A stretch of DNA of 64,000 nucleotides, taken from NCBI GenBank assembly GCA_028285265.1, contig JANQPX010000030.1, forward strand, positions 434,001 to 498,000. Direction: 5' to 3'. The DNA comes from Geminicoccaceae bacterium (GTDB lineage: Bacteria; Pseudomonadota; Alphaproteobacteria; Geminicoccales; Geminicoccaceae). The notes under the pieces are model-generated. The model ran no database searches. It was not told where the DNA came from and saw only the letters and a program-made list of their open reading frames with translations. Made by a program: the position numbers and the translations under genes. Shown here one piece after another: positions 9,079-17,341 of this stretch; the stretch's first letter is position 1; every line of letters starts with the position of its first letter.

Positions 9079-10110
9079 TTAGCTGACGGCTCTGAGAGCA
9101 GGTTTCTTTAGCCGAATGCGTTCGATAAAGTCATAAGCATTCTCATCTGGTGACCACACGGGCGTATGTGGACCGACTTCCTTAAGTAGATCAAGACCTA
9201 TTGAGCACTGCCCGGTCGGCAAAAGTCGAAACGTCCCAGCAGGCTTTGCTAATCGGCGGATACGAAGCGCGTTGATGTCTACAATGCTACGATGGATCTC
9301 TTCATCAGATAATTTGCCAAATTCATCATCGACGACGAAGTTGATCCCGCATCGTTCCGCCTCACGTTTCAGGATAAGCAAGTCCGAGATGGTTCGACCC
9401 CGGTCACCAACCGGCCCGCCAATATCATCCTGACCGACATGGCTTAGGGCCGTCACGACCCAGTGGGAAATGCCAAGTTTTTCCGCCAAAGTAGGCATGC
9501 CGAGCAATCGCTCATGCTTGCCTGGCATCAAGATCGAGGCCAAAGTCAATCTCGACTGCAGTACAGGATCAGCTGCGGCGAGTCTCAAACCTCGCATGGC
9601 TTGCTCAAAAGCTCCAGTTTTGCCACGAGTCTTGTCATGGATCGAAGCATTTGATGAGTCGATACTTACAGCGATCTTGGCAGGCATAAGGTTCGCAAGT
9701 TCACGAACCCAGCGCTCAAGATTAGTCCCATTCGTAACCAAGCTTGTTGGAATGTTGAGTCGGCGTCCTGCATTCAATATTGTACGCGTATAATCAAACG
9801 ACTCAGGTAGTAATGGTTCATAGCCCTGGATACATATCGCACCGACATCAAGGCCTTCACTAGAGCTTTCAATGAAGTAATCGTAATCCAAAGGTTTTAG
9901 TTTAGAGATTGTAGCGGGTTCTTTTCTCTTCGATATATAGCAGAACGGGCAATTTAAATTACAGCCGTTGGGCGCCGGTACAATAAATGTTAATACTGTC
10001 TTTTCGAATGTGTAGGGGAGATACTCAGGAATGGCTGCGAACTGACCCATTGCAACTCTAACTCCAATGTCCGATGCGGTATCTCGGATTCTATTTGCCC
10101 ACAAATTCAC
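9079..10110 (-). CDS. Radical SAM protein of unknown role
   Basis: The 343-aa protein carries the radical SAM cluster motif C-x3-C-x2-C at residues 50, 54 and 57 (CNLNCPFC), followed by the SAM-barrel features IQGYEPLL and LVTNGTN. There is no C-terminal SPASM or twitch cysteine cluster; only a single Cys is in the TGQCSIG segment. It starts with GTG at 10110 behind a good AGGGTAGG site. A perfect 11-bp inverted repeat lies just upstream. The gene is AT-richer than its neighbours. Its only same-strand neighbour is the unknown 503-aa gene, separated by a terminator-like hairpin, so the two may be co-inherited yet separately expressed. The substrate is unknown. Confidence 0.85.
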   Translation of the reverse strand: MNLWANRIRDTASDIGVRVAMGQFAAIPEYLPYTFEKTVLTFIVPAPNGCNLNCPFCYISKRKEPATISKLKPLDYDYFIESSSEGLDVGAICIQGYEPLLPESFDYTRTILNAGRRLNIPTSLVTNGTNLERWVRELANLMPAKIAVSIDSSNASIHDKTRGKTGAFEQAMRGLRLAAADPVLQSRLTLASILMPGKHERLLGMPTLAEKLGISHWVVTALSHVGQDDIGGPVGDRGRTISDLLILKREAERCGINFVVDDEFGKLSDEEIHRSIVDINALRIRRLAKPAGTFRLLPTGQCSIGLDLLKEVGPHTPVWSPDENAYDFIERIRLKKPALRAVS

Positions 10111-10121
10111 AGCCTACCCTG

Positions 10122-10152
10122 ACAGAAAATCAACCCTTGAGTGATTTTCTGT
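10122..10152. repeat. Perfect 11-bp inverted repeat upstream of the radical SAM gene
   Basis: ACAGAAAATCA at 10122-10132 and its exact reverse complement at 10142-10152 are separated by nine bases. The repeat ends 12 bases before the GTG start, directly upstream of the ribosome-binding site. It could be an operator for a dimeric regulator or a 5'-leader hairpin controlling translation. The AT-rich arms favour a protein-binding site, but this is inference. Confidence 0.6.
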
Positions 10153-10278
10153 ATATTTCAGACTGAATAACCGCTTAATTTCGTTAGGTGTTAACCACAT
10201 CCGATCGAGAAAAGCAAGAAAAAATAACGGCGAATTTCGGTTCGAATTCAGATAGTTAGTCGAAATGTAGTGTCAAAA

Positions 10279-10296
10279 TCCACTAACGCGAGTGGA
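10279..10296 (-). terminator. Intrinsic terminator of the 503-aa gene
   Basis: Read on the minus strand, TCCACT pairs with AGTGGA around a six-base loop, followed at once by a short T tract (TTTT at 10273-10276). It lies 28 bases past the stop of the unknown gene. The stem is short. Confidence 0.5.
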
Positions 10297-10323
10297 GTTC
10301 AAGATCAAAATCGTGCTGGTTGT

Positions 10324-11835
10324 TTAGTCGCCTGGTGACCGATGAATTTGCATGAACTCTGGTAGTCGAATAACTCTAAAACCTTGATTTCTAAGGTATG
10401 CTAGAGCGATGGACCAATCGTTCTCATATTTCCGATCTTTGTCACTGCCCTTGCCCTTGAGCAAGCGATGTCGTGCTGCCCAATAGACAAGACTCATAGC
10501 CTCGTCATAAAGCTGACCTGGCGAATCGAGTTCAATCGACCTTCCGACCGAGTTAAGTGATGCTCCATTTGTGAGCTGGGGAGTTAGGCCATATGCAAAA
10601 TAGCGAATGTTCGAACTATCTGTTGTTTCGCCATGTTTGGGTTTAATGTTATAGTGGATTGTCAGTGTTGCGTCTGAAATATCAGTCAGGTCTCCTCCAT
10701 AGAGTTGCTGAAGTTCCCTTGATTGAGCCCAGCGATTTGGCATCATACTGGGTAGAATATTTTCAGCAGTAATTCCGATATCACGCAGTCGTAATTTTTC
10801 GACATCCCTATCTTCTTCAATATACAGATGTTGAAATTCTTCCTTCCGGAGGTTTTGAATTACGACAACGCTGCGTTGACAAAGCCACTTCCAGCGCTTT
10901 TCTCTATGTCCTTCTTCAGGGATGGTGAGGGAGCGCAGGAAAGCATCATGTATGCCAGATCTTTCATTGGGGCGGTCAGTATCTCCTGCTCTGGTTGTTT
11001 CCTCCAGATCGCCTTCAGAGTCGAATGAAGCAAAGGCACGAAATTGAGTTTTCATCATTTCGAAATTCAGGAAATCTTTCCACGATCGCTCCTCTTCAGC
11101 TTGTCTCGCGCCGATATCGACAATCCATATAAAAAGAATCTCCTTATCGCCTAGGTTGTCATATAGCTCGTTCATATACTCCCAAAATAATCGTATAGTA
11201 TCAGACGGGGTTGGCCCAATCGTGGAATTGTGTCTGCTCAGATAAATTAGCGCATCGAGATGTCTGTATTGCTCCAAGAGATTTGACCAATTGGTTCTTC
11301 CTGGTACAGGACGATTTTCGGTCGACTGCGCCGGCAACAGGATCCCTATTTCTGCATGCCCACTTCTGGATGGGTACATTGCATCGACGAGTCTTTCGCA
11401 AAGCGCTTTGCAGTCTCTGCAAGGAAATGGTGCGTATCCATCTGGCGTCAGCACCCAATCGCCTTCCCTGATGCCAGAAAACTTCCAGCGTCCGAGGAAA
11501 AGGGCGATCAGGGACCTGGCGTCATCCTTGCTGATCCTGACCTTGCCGGTGAGCTTGGGATGTAGGCTTTTGACCTCATGTTCGCCAATAAGCCACACTT
11601 CACGCATGCGGCGGATTGAATTGCGATTCTTGCCGCCATCCTGGCCGCCGTTTTCAACCCAGGCCTTGTAAAATTCCCAGAGAAAAGCTCCCGGTGTTTC
11701 GGTAATGCATCCGGCGACAGAGCCGTCGGCTTCAATTGCCGTGAGCGCAGCGGTGATTTTTTCAACTCTTGAGGGTTTGGATGATGCTGGCGCTTCATCC
11801 TCGATCGTACCACTCCCTCGCAGTTCGATCGCCAT
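10324..11835 (-). CDS. Unrecognised 503-aa protein
   Basis: I do not recognise this protein. It is soluble, with no signal peptide or membrane helix. The N-terminal ~160 residues are basic and end in a possible metal-binding pair (CRDCKALC). The middle (about residue 170-270) alternates hydrophobic strands such as EIGILLPA, DALIYLSRH and EILFIWIVDIG, suggesting an alpha/beta fold. The C-terminal third has VVVIQNLRKEEF and ends in a YLRNQGFRVIRLPEF segment. I chose the ATG at 11835; the frame extends to a GTG at 11883, but the added 16 residues lack a good site. Base composition is AT-richer than the flanks, which hints at transfer. It precedes the radical SAM gene. Confidence 0.75.
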   Translation of the reverse strand: MAIELRGSGTIEDEAPASSKPSRVEKITAALTAIEADGSVAGCITETPGAFLWEFYKAWVENGGQDGGKNRNSIRRMREVWLIGEHEVKSLHPKLTGKVRISKDDARSLIALFLGRWKFSGIREGDWVLTPDGYAPFPCRDCKALCERLVDAMYPSRSGHAEIGILLPAQSTENRPVPGRTNWSNLLEQYRHLDALIYLSRHNSTIGPTPSDTIRLFWEYMNELYDNLGDKEILFIWIVDIGARQAEEERSWKDFLNFEMMKTQFRAFASFDSEGDLEETTRAGDTDRPNERSGIHDAFLRSLTIPEEGHREKRWKWLCQRSVVVIQNLRKEEFQHLYIEEDRDVEKLRLRDIGITAENILPSMMPNRWAQSRELQQLYGGDLTDISDATLTIHYNIKPKHGETTDSSNIRYFAYGLTPQLTNGASLNSVGRSIELDSPGQLYDEAMSLVYWAARHRLLKGKGSDKDRKYENDWSIALAYLRNQGFRVIRLPEFMQIHRSPGD

Positions 11836-12067
11836 GGACGGTATCCTGCACAAGATGTAACGCAAATATCTTTGATTTAACACGTAACAGTGTCAAACGC
11901 AAACCAAATTGAATTGTCAACGAAATCAGCACTGAAAATTGTTACGGAATAATACACAGTAAACATTTCAGATTGACGGTCCTTGTAAATCCGCGTTAAA
12001 GTTTGACGAAGATCGTTTATAAATACGGAAATTGACGCGGATCGGAACAAGGGGAGAGGGTCCGGTC

Positions 12068-12640
12068 ATGGAAGGGTTTATTAGAACGTTTCACGAGCGC
12101 CAGCGTCGCATACCTTTGCAATGGGGCTCACGCTTTAAACTTGAAGCCAGCCTATGGACGAGTTTCCTTGTCTTCGGCTGGGAAACACCGATCCGATCGC
12201 TCTTGGTCATCGAGGCGCCGCCGGTTGCGGGATGGGTGACTCTCGGCCTTGCTTTTGCGGCCATGGTCACCGCCATGCAGGTCAAACGCAAACTCCGTCA
12301 AAAGCTGGCAGCGGACCGGGTCCCGAGGATCATTGCCGCACCGAATCCACTTAGTTTGATTGAGCTCATTCGTGCGCATGGGGTCCGCGAATTCGGCTCA
12401 ATGTATCTCTACATGCCCATGCCAAGGCGGGCACGCCATGACGCTGCTTGGGCATGGATCGAAACGCTTCGAAAAGAAGGTCTCATCAAGGGCGATCCTT
12501 GGCGGATCAAGGTGAGCCACGTCAAAGAAGCGATCAGGACCAGCCATGCTGAGCTTTTCACCGAGGACACGGAGCATGTCGACGTCTATCGGCTGGATTG
12601 GCAGACGCTTCGTGACATCATCGGAGACGAGTTGCCCTGA
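12068..12640 (+). CDS. Unknown membrane-anchored protein
   Basis: The 190-aa protein is not a family I recognise. Residues ~20-75 hold two hydrophobic segments (SLWTSFLVFGWETP and GWVTLGLAFAAMVTAM), then a basic stretch and a ~110-residue soluble tail with aromatic and charged residues (MYLYMPMPRRARHD, WAWIETLRKEGLI), which might be a winged-helix-like fold. I chose the ATG at 12068 because a strong GGGGAGAGGG site precedes it; an earlier ATG at 12032 has none. Two hairpins follow the stop. Confidence 0.65.
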   Translation: MEGFIRTFHERQRRIPLQWGSRFKLEASLWTSFLVFGWETPIRSLLVIEAPPVAGWVTLGLAFAAMVTAMQVKRKLRQKLAADRVPRIIAAPNPLSLIELIRAHGVREFGSMYLYMPMPRRARHDAAWAWIETLRKEGLIKGDPWRIKVSHVKEAIRTSHAELFTEDTEHVDVYRLDWQTLRDIIGDELP

Positions 12641-12670
12641 CGCTCGTGGGCGGCACTCCGAGCGTCAGGG
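12635..12670 (+). terminator. Perfect 12-bp hairpin across a stop codon
   Basis: CCCTGACGCTCG at 12635-12646 pairs exactly with 12659-12670 around a 12-base loop and includes the stop codon of the preceding gene. There is no clear T tract after it, so it may act as an RNA-stabilising or Rho-assisted end, or with the next hairpin. Confidence 0.45.
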
Positions 12671-12677
12671 CAGGGGG

Positions 12678-12701
12678 CCGGGAGGATTGTTTCGCTCCCG
12701 G
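12678..12701 (+). terminator. Second hairpin before the HtpX-type gene
   Basis: CCGGGAG at 12678-12684 pairs with CTCCCGG at 12695-12701 around a ten-base loop. It directly follows the 12-bp hairpin, and together they separate the unknown membrane gene from the protease gene. It lacks a T run. Confidence 0.35.
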
Positions 12702-12723
12702 TCCTCGCTATTTATGAAAGAGA

Positions 12724-13773
12724 TTGACGGACGAGTGGAAACGCCCGCTGATGCTTTTTTTTGTTCCGACAAGACCTCGTCGTCGGCGCACGCTCGCGCC
12801 GCTTAATGCCGAAGAACAGCGCCGACACAAGCTGCGGAATATGGCGCAGTCAGCCTTGCTGCTCGGTGGCATGGCGCTGCTCGTAGCCGTTTGTGGCTGG
12901 ATTTTATTCGGCCCGATCGGCCTTCTTGGGGTCGCGGTTGTCGCCGTGGCAATCTTGCTTTTCGGGTCCAGACTGTCCGCGCAGATGGTGCTGCGCATGT
13001 ACAAGGCCCAGCCATTATCACCGAGGCACATGCCTGAAGTCTTCAGGGTCATCGAGCACTTAGCTGACCGTGCAGGGCTGGAACGTGTTCCTCAATTGTA
13101 CTACGTCCCAAGCGCCATGATGAACGCCTTTGCCGTTGGCCGGCGCGAAGACGCGGCCATTGGAGTCACCGATGGTCTACTACGGGCCCTCAATCTACGC
13201 GAACTCACAGGCGTGCTTGCTCATGAGATGAGCCACATCAGAAACAACGATGTTCGGCTGATGGGCATCGCCGATCTTGCGGCGCGCCTCACCCGGATGA
13301 TGTCCCTGATTGGGGCAGGTCTGTTGCTGCTCAGCCTCCCGATGTGGCTTCAAGGTGGCAGTCCCGTCTCCTTTGTTCTGATCCTGCTTTTAATCTTTGC
13401 ACCCCAGCTGACCACCTTACTGCAGTTAGCGCTCTCCCGTGCGCGGGAATTTGATGCCGACTTGGATGCGGCCGGGTTGACCGGTGATCCTGCTGGATTG
13501 AGTTCAGCGCTTGCGAAGTTAGAGCGTCAACAGCGAGGCCATTGGGAGCAGATTTTGATGCCGGGACGAAAGTTGCCCGAAGCATCCCTGCTGCGCAGTC
13601 ACCCACCAACCAAGGACAGGATCGCGAGGCTCAATGCTCTTTACGAACGAGGCCAAGAGCAGCCGACTACTCTTAGTGCTCTTGGCTTTGTCGATCCAGT
13701 GCCAGAACTCATCGCGCCGATGGCACGCGTCACCGCGCGCCCACGAGGGCGGCTTATCGGCTATTGGTATTGA
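12724..13773 (+). CDS. M48-family membrane zinc metalloprotease (HtpX-like)
   Basis: Membrane-anchored peptidase of the HtpX/M48B group, thought to remove misfolded membrane proteins. The 349-aa protein has two N-terminal helices (about residues 42-85), the zinc site HEMSH near residue 167-171, a third zinc ligand Glu in the AREFDADLDAAG segment near residue 240, and further helices between them. The family's typical length is about 290 residues; this one has a longer basic N-terminus and C-terminal tail. The start is a TTG with a weak GAAAGAG site; an ATG at 12751 (MLFFVPT) is an alternative. Confidence 0.88.
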   Translation: MTDEWKRPLMLFFVPTRPRRRRTLAPLNAEEQRRHKLRNMAQSALLLGGMALLVAVCGWILFGPIGLLGVAVVAVAILLFGSRLSAQMVLRMYKAQPLSPRHMPEVFRVIEHLADRAGLERVPQLYYVPSAMMNAFAVGRREDAAIGVTDGLLRALNLRELTGVLAHEMSHIRNNDVRLMGIADLAARLTRMMSLIGAGLLLLSLPMWLQGGSPVSFVLILLLIFAPQLTTLLQLALSRAREFDADLDAAGLTGDPAGLSSALAKLERQQRGHWEQILMPGRKLPEASLLRSHPPTKDRIARLNALYERGQEQPTTLSALGFVDPVPELIAPMARVTARPRGRLIGYWY

Positions 13774-13792
13774 GGGGTGTCTGGGTCGCCTC

Positions 13793-14587
13793 TCAATCGA
13801 ACCGGACATTTGCACTGCCCAGGCCGTCAATCATGATTTCAATGCATTGACCCTGGTCCACCCAATGGGTTTGAACCAGGCTTCCTAGGAGCACGAGATC
13901 GCCTGCATGAAGCGCTTGGCCGCGATCGTTCATGGTCTTGGCAAGCCAAGCCAGGGCGTCGAAAGGGTGGCCAAGGATTGCCGCGCTTATGCCCTCGCCG
14001 ATGGTTTGGCCATCAACGTTCATGCAGCCTTTCAAGTTGGCGAGATCAAGGCCATGCCAGTCCGGGACATCAGGGCCTAGGACAGCGCCTGCACTGAAGA
14101 AATCATCGGCAATTAGTGTTGGGGTATCGAGAGTCGAGTAGTCGAGATAGCGGTCGTCTACAATTTCGATCGCCGCCATGCAGCTCTCGACCGCCTTGCC
14201 CACCCGATATCGATCGTGGGGCTCGTGAGACGCCGGGAGATCGTCAGACAGCCGGACTGCAATTTCACACTCCACGCCAACGCGTAGAAAGTCGCGGTGC
14301 CGAAGACAGGCAGGGGTCCTGTGCACGCCGTTTTCATAGAGACCGCCTGCGCAGGGGCTATCGATGCCGAGATAGCGTTGCATGACGCTGGTGGTGCAGC
14401 CGATCTTTCGGCCGATCAACCTGGTTTCTTGTTCGTGCTGCAGGCGTTCATGCAGGCGATCTTGAACCAGATAGGCCTCGCCTTCGTCTCGGGGGCGGCA
14501 GGTCTCCGGCAGTCGATCCGATCGTTCGAGACGTTGACGCGCCTGCGCCAGTCGTGCCGCTGCGGCTTCAAACCGGTCCTCTGCCAT
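13793..14587 (-). CDS. 2-keto-4-pentenoate hydratase / fumarylacetoacetase-fold enzyme
   Basis: The 264-aa protein belongs to the FAH superfamily, closest in appearance to MhpD-type 2-keto-4-pentenoate hydratases that act in meta-cleavage and related degradative pathways. The metal site is visible as the VECEIAVRL segment near residue 104-112. KIGCTTSVMQRYLG and the C-terminal LHAGDLVLLGSLVQT segment are also typical. No other aromatic-degradation gene is nearby, so the physiological substrate is open. It lies 21 bp after the sugar-phosphate transferase on the same strand and may be read through from it. Confidence 0.82.
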   Translation of the reverse strand: MAEDRFEAAAARLAQARQRLERSDRLPETCRPRDEGEAYLVQDRLHERLQHEQETRLIGRKIGCTTSVMQRYLGIDSPCAGGLYENGVHRTPACLRHRDFLRVGVECEIAVRLSDDLPASHEPHDRYRVGKAVESCMAAIEIVDDRYLDYSTLDTPTLIADDFFSAGAVLGPDVPDWHGLDLANLKGCMNVDGQTIGEGISAAILGHPFDALAWLAKTMNDRGQALHAGDLVLLGSLVQTHWVDQGQCIEIMIDGLGSANVRFD

Positions 14588-14608
14588 CCTGCTGCCTGTC
14601 TCCGATGA

Positions 14609-16099
14609 TCAGTAGGCGCCAAAGCCTTTGATCACGGCCTTTGGCGTCTTCATCAGAATAACGAGGTCGCACCAAAGGGACCAGTTGCGCGCGTACCAAG
14701 AATCGAGATGAACGCGCTGACGATAGGTGGTGTCACTACGTCCACTGACCTGCCAAAGGCCGGTAAGGCCTGGCTTGCTTTCGATGTAATAGACGAGATT
14801 ATCGCCATAACGTTCAAGTTCGTCAGCGATTACGGGGCGCGGGCCTACGAGGCTCATTTCGCCACGAACCACATTGATCAGCTGCGGAAGTTCATCAAGC
14901 GAGGTGCGCCGAAGCCACGCACCAATTCTGGTAATTCGCGGATCATTTCGCAGCTTATGGTGTCTGTCCCATTCGCCGCGCCGTTCGGGATGGGCTTCGA
15001 GATAATCGTCAAGCACCTTATCTGCATTCGGTACCATTGTTCTGAACTTCAGACATTTGAAACGACGTCCGCCCTTGCCGATTCGTGTGTGGCCGAAGAA
15101 CACTGGTCCACCACGCCGACGAAGGTGCCAGCCGATGAGTCCAAAAAGAGGTGCCATCAAGAAAAGAAGCAGGCAGCCGACGGTCAAATCAAAGCAGCGC
15201 TTGATACGTCGAGGCCAAGGGCGAGAGAGATTGTTGTAGAGACGCAAGGCGAGCACATCGTGGGTAAAGAAATGCGTTACCCTCGTCCCGGCGATTGGTA
15301 GGCCGCGCATGGGTGATACGATATCGACGTCGCTGTAGCAGAGACTCAGCCGTTGAACATAGGCCGCATCCTCGACCATCTCCTCCATCGACATGGCGAC
15401 CACCACATGGGGGCGGCCAAGATGTCTTGGCAGAAGGTCGGGAAAGGGGGCAGCGGGTAGGACCGGTACTTTCCGTTCACCGATCATGATCGAGTCTGGC
15501 GTATCCGTTCTCGTGTTGGCGGGTTGGATAAAAGCGACCACTTCAAATCCCAAGAGTGGTTCGCTCTCGAGGGCAAGGGCCGTGTCCAACGCGTTAGGAC
15601 CTGCGCCGACGATCGCGGTTGGCCTGATCCAAGCTCCTTTCGCCATCATGAGGTGTTTCACGGCATAGCGGACGCTCGGAACCATGACAGCAATAAAGGT
15701 CCAGCTCGTTACCCACCAAAGTCGAGAGAAGTCCGTCTTCGTCAGGAAGACCAAGGCAGCGTCAAGGATCGCCAACATGACGACCACACCCCAAATGTCG
15801 CCGAGTTCCTGCCAAAACGGTCGCCGTCGGTCATAGTGACCAAATCGGCTGAACAGAAAAAGGCAGGCAAGACCGAGCGACAGCGCAATAAGGATACGCG
15901 TCGAGCCGTATTCAATATGCCAGCCGTAAAGGGCTTGGTGAAATTTCAGATCGTTGAGGATCCAGTTGGTCGTTCGACCCACAGCAAAGCAAGCATAGAT
16001 GATCAGCAGGTCGAGCCCGGCCAGAAGCCAGCTTTCTTTAAGCCTGCGACGAGGCTTGGTTTTGATTTCCGCATCGGCTGCAGCGACAAAATCTGTCAA
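14609..16099 (-). CDS. Undecaprenyl-phosphate sugar phosphotransferase (WbaP-type)
   Basis: Membrane enzyme that starts a surface polysaccharide by putting a sugar-1-phosphate on undecaprenyl phosphate. The 496-aa protein has four N-terminal helices, a CoA-binding-like Rossmann segment (AIVGAGPNALDTALAL), a fifth helix (CLLLFLMAPLFGLIGW), and the catalytic bacterial sugar transferase domain with KCLKFRTM, RRTSLDELPQLINV, GEMSLVGPRPV and KPGLTGLWQVSGR. It starts with a TTG at 16099 that has no clear ribosome site. Located downstream of gmd and fcl, it probably begins a fucose-containing glycan, though its own sugar is likely glucose or galactose. No flippase or polymerase is in the window. Confidence 0.9.
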   Translation of the reverse strand: MTDFVAAADAEIKTKPRRRLKESWLLAGLDLLIIYACFAVGRTTNWILNDLKFHQALYGWHIEYGSTRILIALSLGLACLFLFSRFGHYDRRRPFWQELGDIWGVVVMLAILDAALVFLTKTDFSRLWWVTSWTFIAVMVPSVRYAVKHLMMAKGAWIRPTAIVGAGPNALDTALALESEPLLGFEVVAFIQPANTRTDTPDSIMIGERKVPVLPAAPFPDLLPRHLGRPHVVVAMSMEEMVEDAAYVQRLSLCYSDVDIVSPMRGLPIAGTRVTHFFTHDVLALRLYNNLSRPWPRRIKRCFDLTVGCLLLFLMAPLFGLIGWHLRRRGGPVFFGHTRIGKGGRRFKCLKFRTMVPNADKVLDDYLEAHPERRGEWDRHHKLRNDPRITRIGAWLRRTSLDELPQLINVVRGEMSLVGPRPVIADELERYGDNLVYYIESKPGLTGLWQVSGRSDTTYRQRVHLDSWYARNWSLWCDLVILMKTPKAVIKGFGAY

Positions 16100-16309
16100 A
16101 GCTAATCAATCATCTGGTCGAAGGTGCTAAGCCTCTTTTCAAGCAACGCACTTTGCGCAAATGAACTCCTGGTTGCAAGATAATAATCCAAACGATGCGT
16201 GGTCTTTTCAGGTTTGCGTGCTCTAGTCGCTTGCGAACCGCACGCTCACCAAACGCTTAGAAGAGAACACTTTTGCCGTCGGGATTATTTCAAAGGTCGA
16301 CGCGCGTGT

Positions 16310-17278
16310 TTAAGAAGAGGGCGCGGTTTTACCGGCGACTTCATCTTGATACCAACGGTAGGCGTGAGCCAGACCATCTTCTAAGGCGATGGTCGGCGCC
16401 CAACCCATCGCCTTCAGCCTGCTGATATCGAGCAGCTTTCGTGGCGTGCCATCGGGTTGTTCAGGATTGTAAACGAGTTGCCCTTCAAACCCGACGATCT
16501 TTTGTATCGTTGCCGCAAGCTCGGCGATCGAAAGGTCTTCGCCAGAACCGATGTTGATATGCAAGGCGGCGCTATAGGTTTTCAGGAGGTGGATGCAGGC
16601 ATCGGCGAGATCATCGACATGGAGGAACTCCCGCTTGGGTCTGCCGCTCCCCCAGATCTCGACGCTGTCAGCCCGATCCAATTTCGCGCGGTGCATCTTT
16701 GCGATGAGCGCCGGCGCCACATGACTTGAGAGAAGGTCGAAGTTGTCGCCGGGTCCATAGAGATTGGTCGGCATAGCGCTTATGAAATCGACACCATATT
16801 GCTGACGGTAGGCCTGGCAGAGTTTGATGCCAGCGATCTTAGCGATCGCGTACCATTGATTGGTTGGCTCGAGCTGGCTTTCGAGCAGGCATTCCTCGGG
16901 CATGGGTTGCGGGGCCAGTTTCGGATAGATGCAGCTCGACCCCAAAAAGAGCAACTTTTGAACGCCCGCTTTATACGCACCGTGAATCGCATTCGTCTCG
17001 ATGGTCAAATTGTTATAGAGAAAGTGAGCGGGCTCGCTGTTATTGGCATGGATACCGCCGACCTTAGCGGCCGCGATCACAGCGACATCGGGTCGATTCT
17101 CCATCAGCCATGCTTCTGTCTCGCTTTGACGGGTCAGGTCGAGCGTATGCCTGCTCGCTGTGAGGATTTCACAGGGCTCGCGCTCGAGCCGACGTAGCAG
17201 TGCGCTTCCAACCATGCCACGATGCCCTGCCACCCAGATCCGCTTATTGTCGAGGGGGTAGATGATCTGGCGATCCAT
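16310..17278 (-). CDS. fcl: GDP-L-fucose synthase
   Basis: NADPH-dependent epimerase/reductase that turns GDP-4-keto-6-deoxymannose into GDP-L-fucose. The 322-aa SDR protein has the nucleotide motif VAGHRGMVGSAL near residue 16-27, GSSCIYP near residue 113, and the catalytic YxxxK as WYAIAK near residue 142-147. RREFLHVDDLAD-type residues follow. A near-perfect AGGAGGAAACGGG site precedes the ATG. The pair gmd-fcl is separated by 63 bp and forms the two-step GDP-fucose pathway from GDP-mannose. Confidence 0.95.
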   Translation of the reverse strand: MDRQIIYPLDNKRIWVAGHRGMVGSALLRRLEREPCEILTASRHTLDLTRQSETEAWLMENRPDVAVIAAAKVGGIHANNSEPAHFLYNNLTIETNAIHGAYKAGVQKLLFLGSSCIYPKLAPQPMPEECLLESQLEPTNQWYAIAKIAGIKLCQAYRQQYGVDFISAMPTNLYGPGDNFDLLSSHVAPALIAKMHRAKLDRADSVEIWGSGRPKREFLHVDDLADACIHLLKTYSAALHINIGSGEDLSIAELAATIQKIVGFEGQLVYNPEQPDGTPRKLLDISRLKAMGWAPTIALEDGLAHAYRWYQDEVAGKTAPSS

Positions 17279-17341
17279 CCCGTTTCCTCCTAGTGGTCAG
17301 ACTGCGCGAGCCAAAAGCCAAAAACCATCGATCACGGAAGT

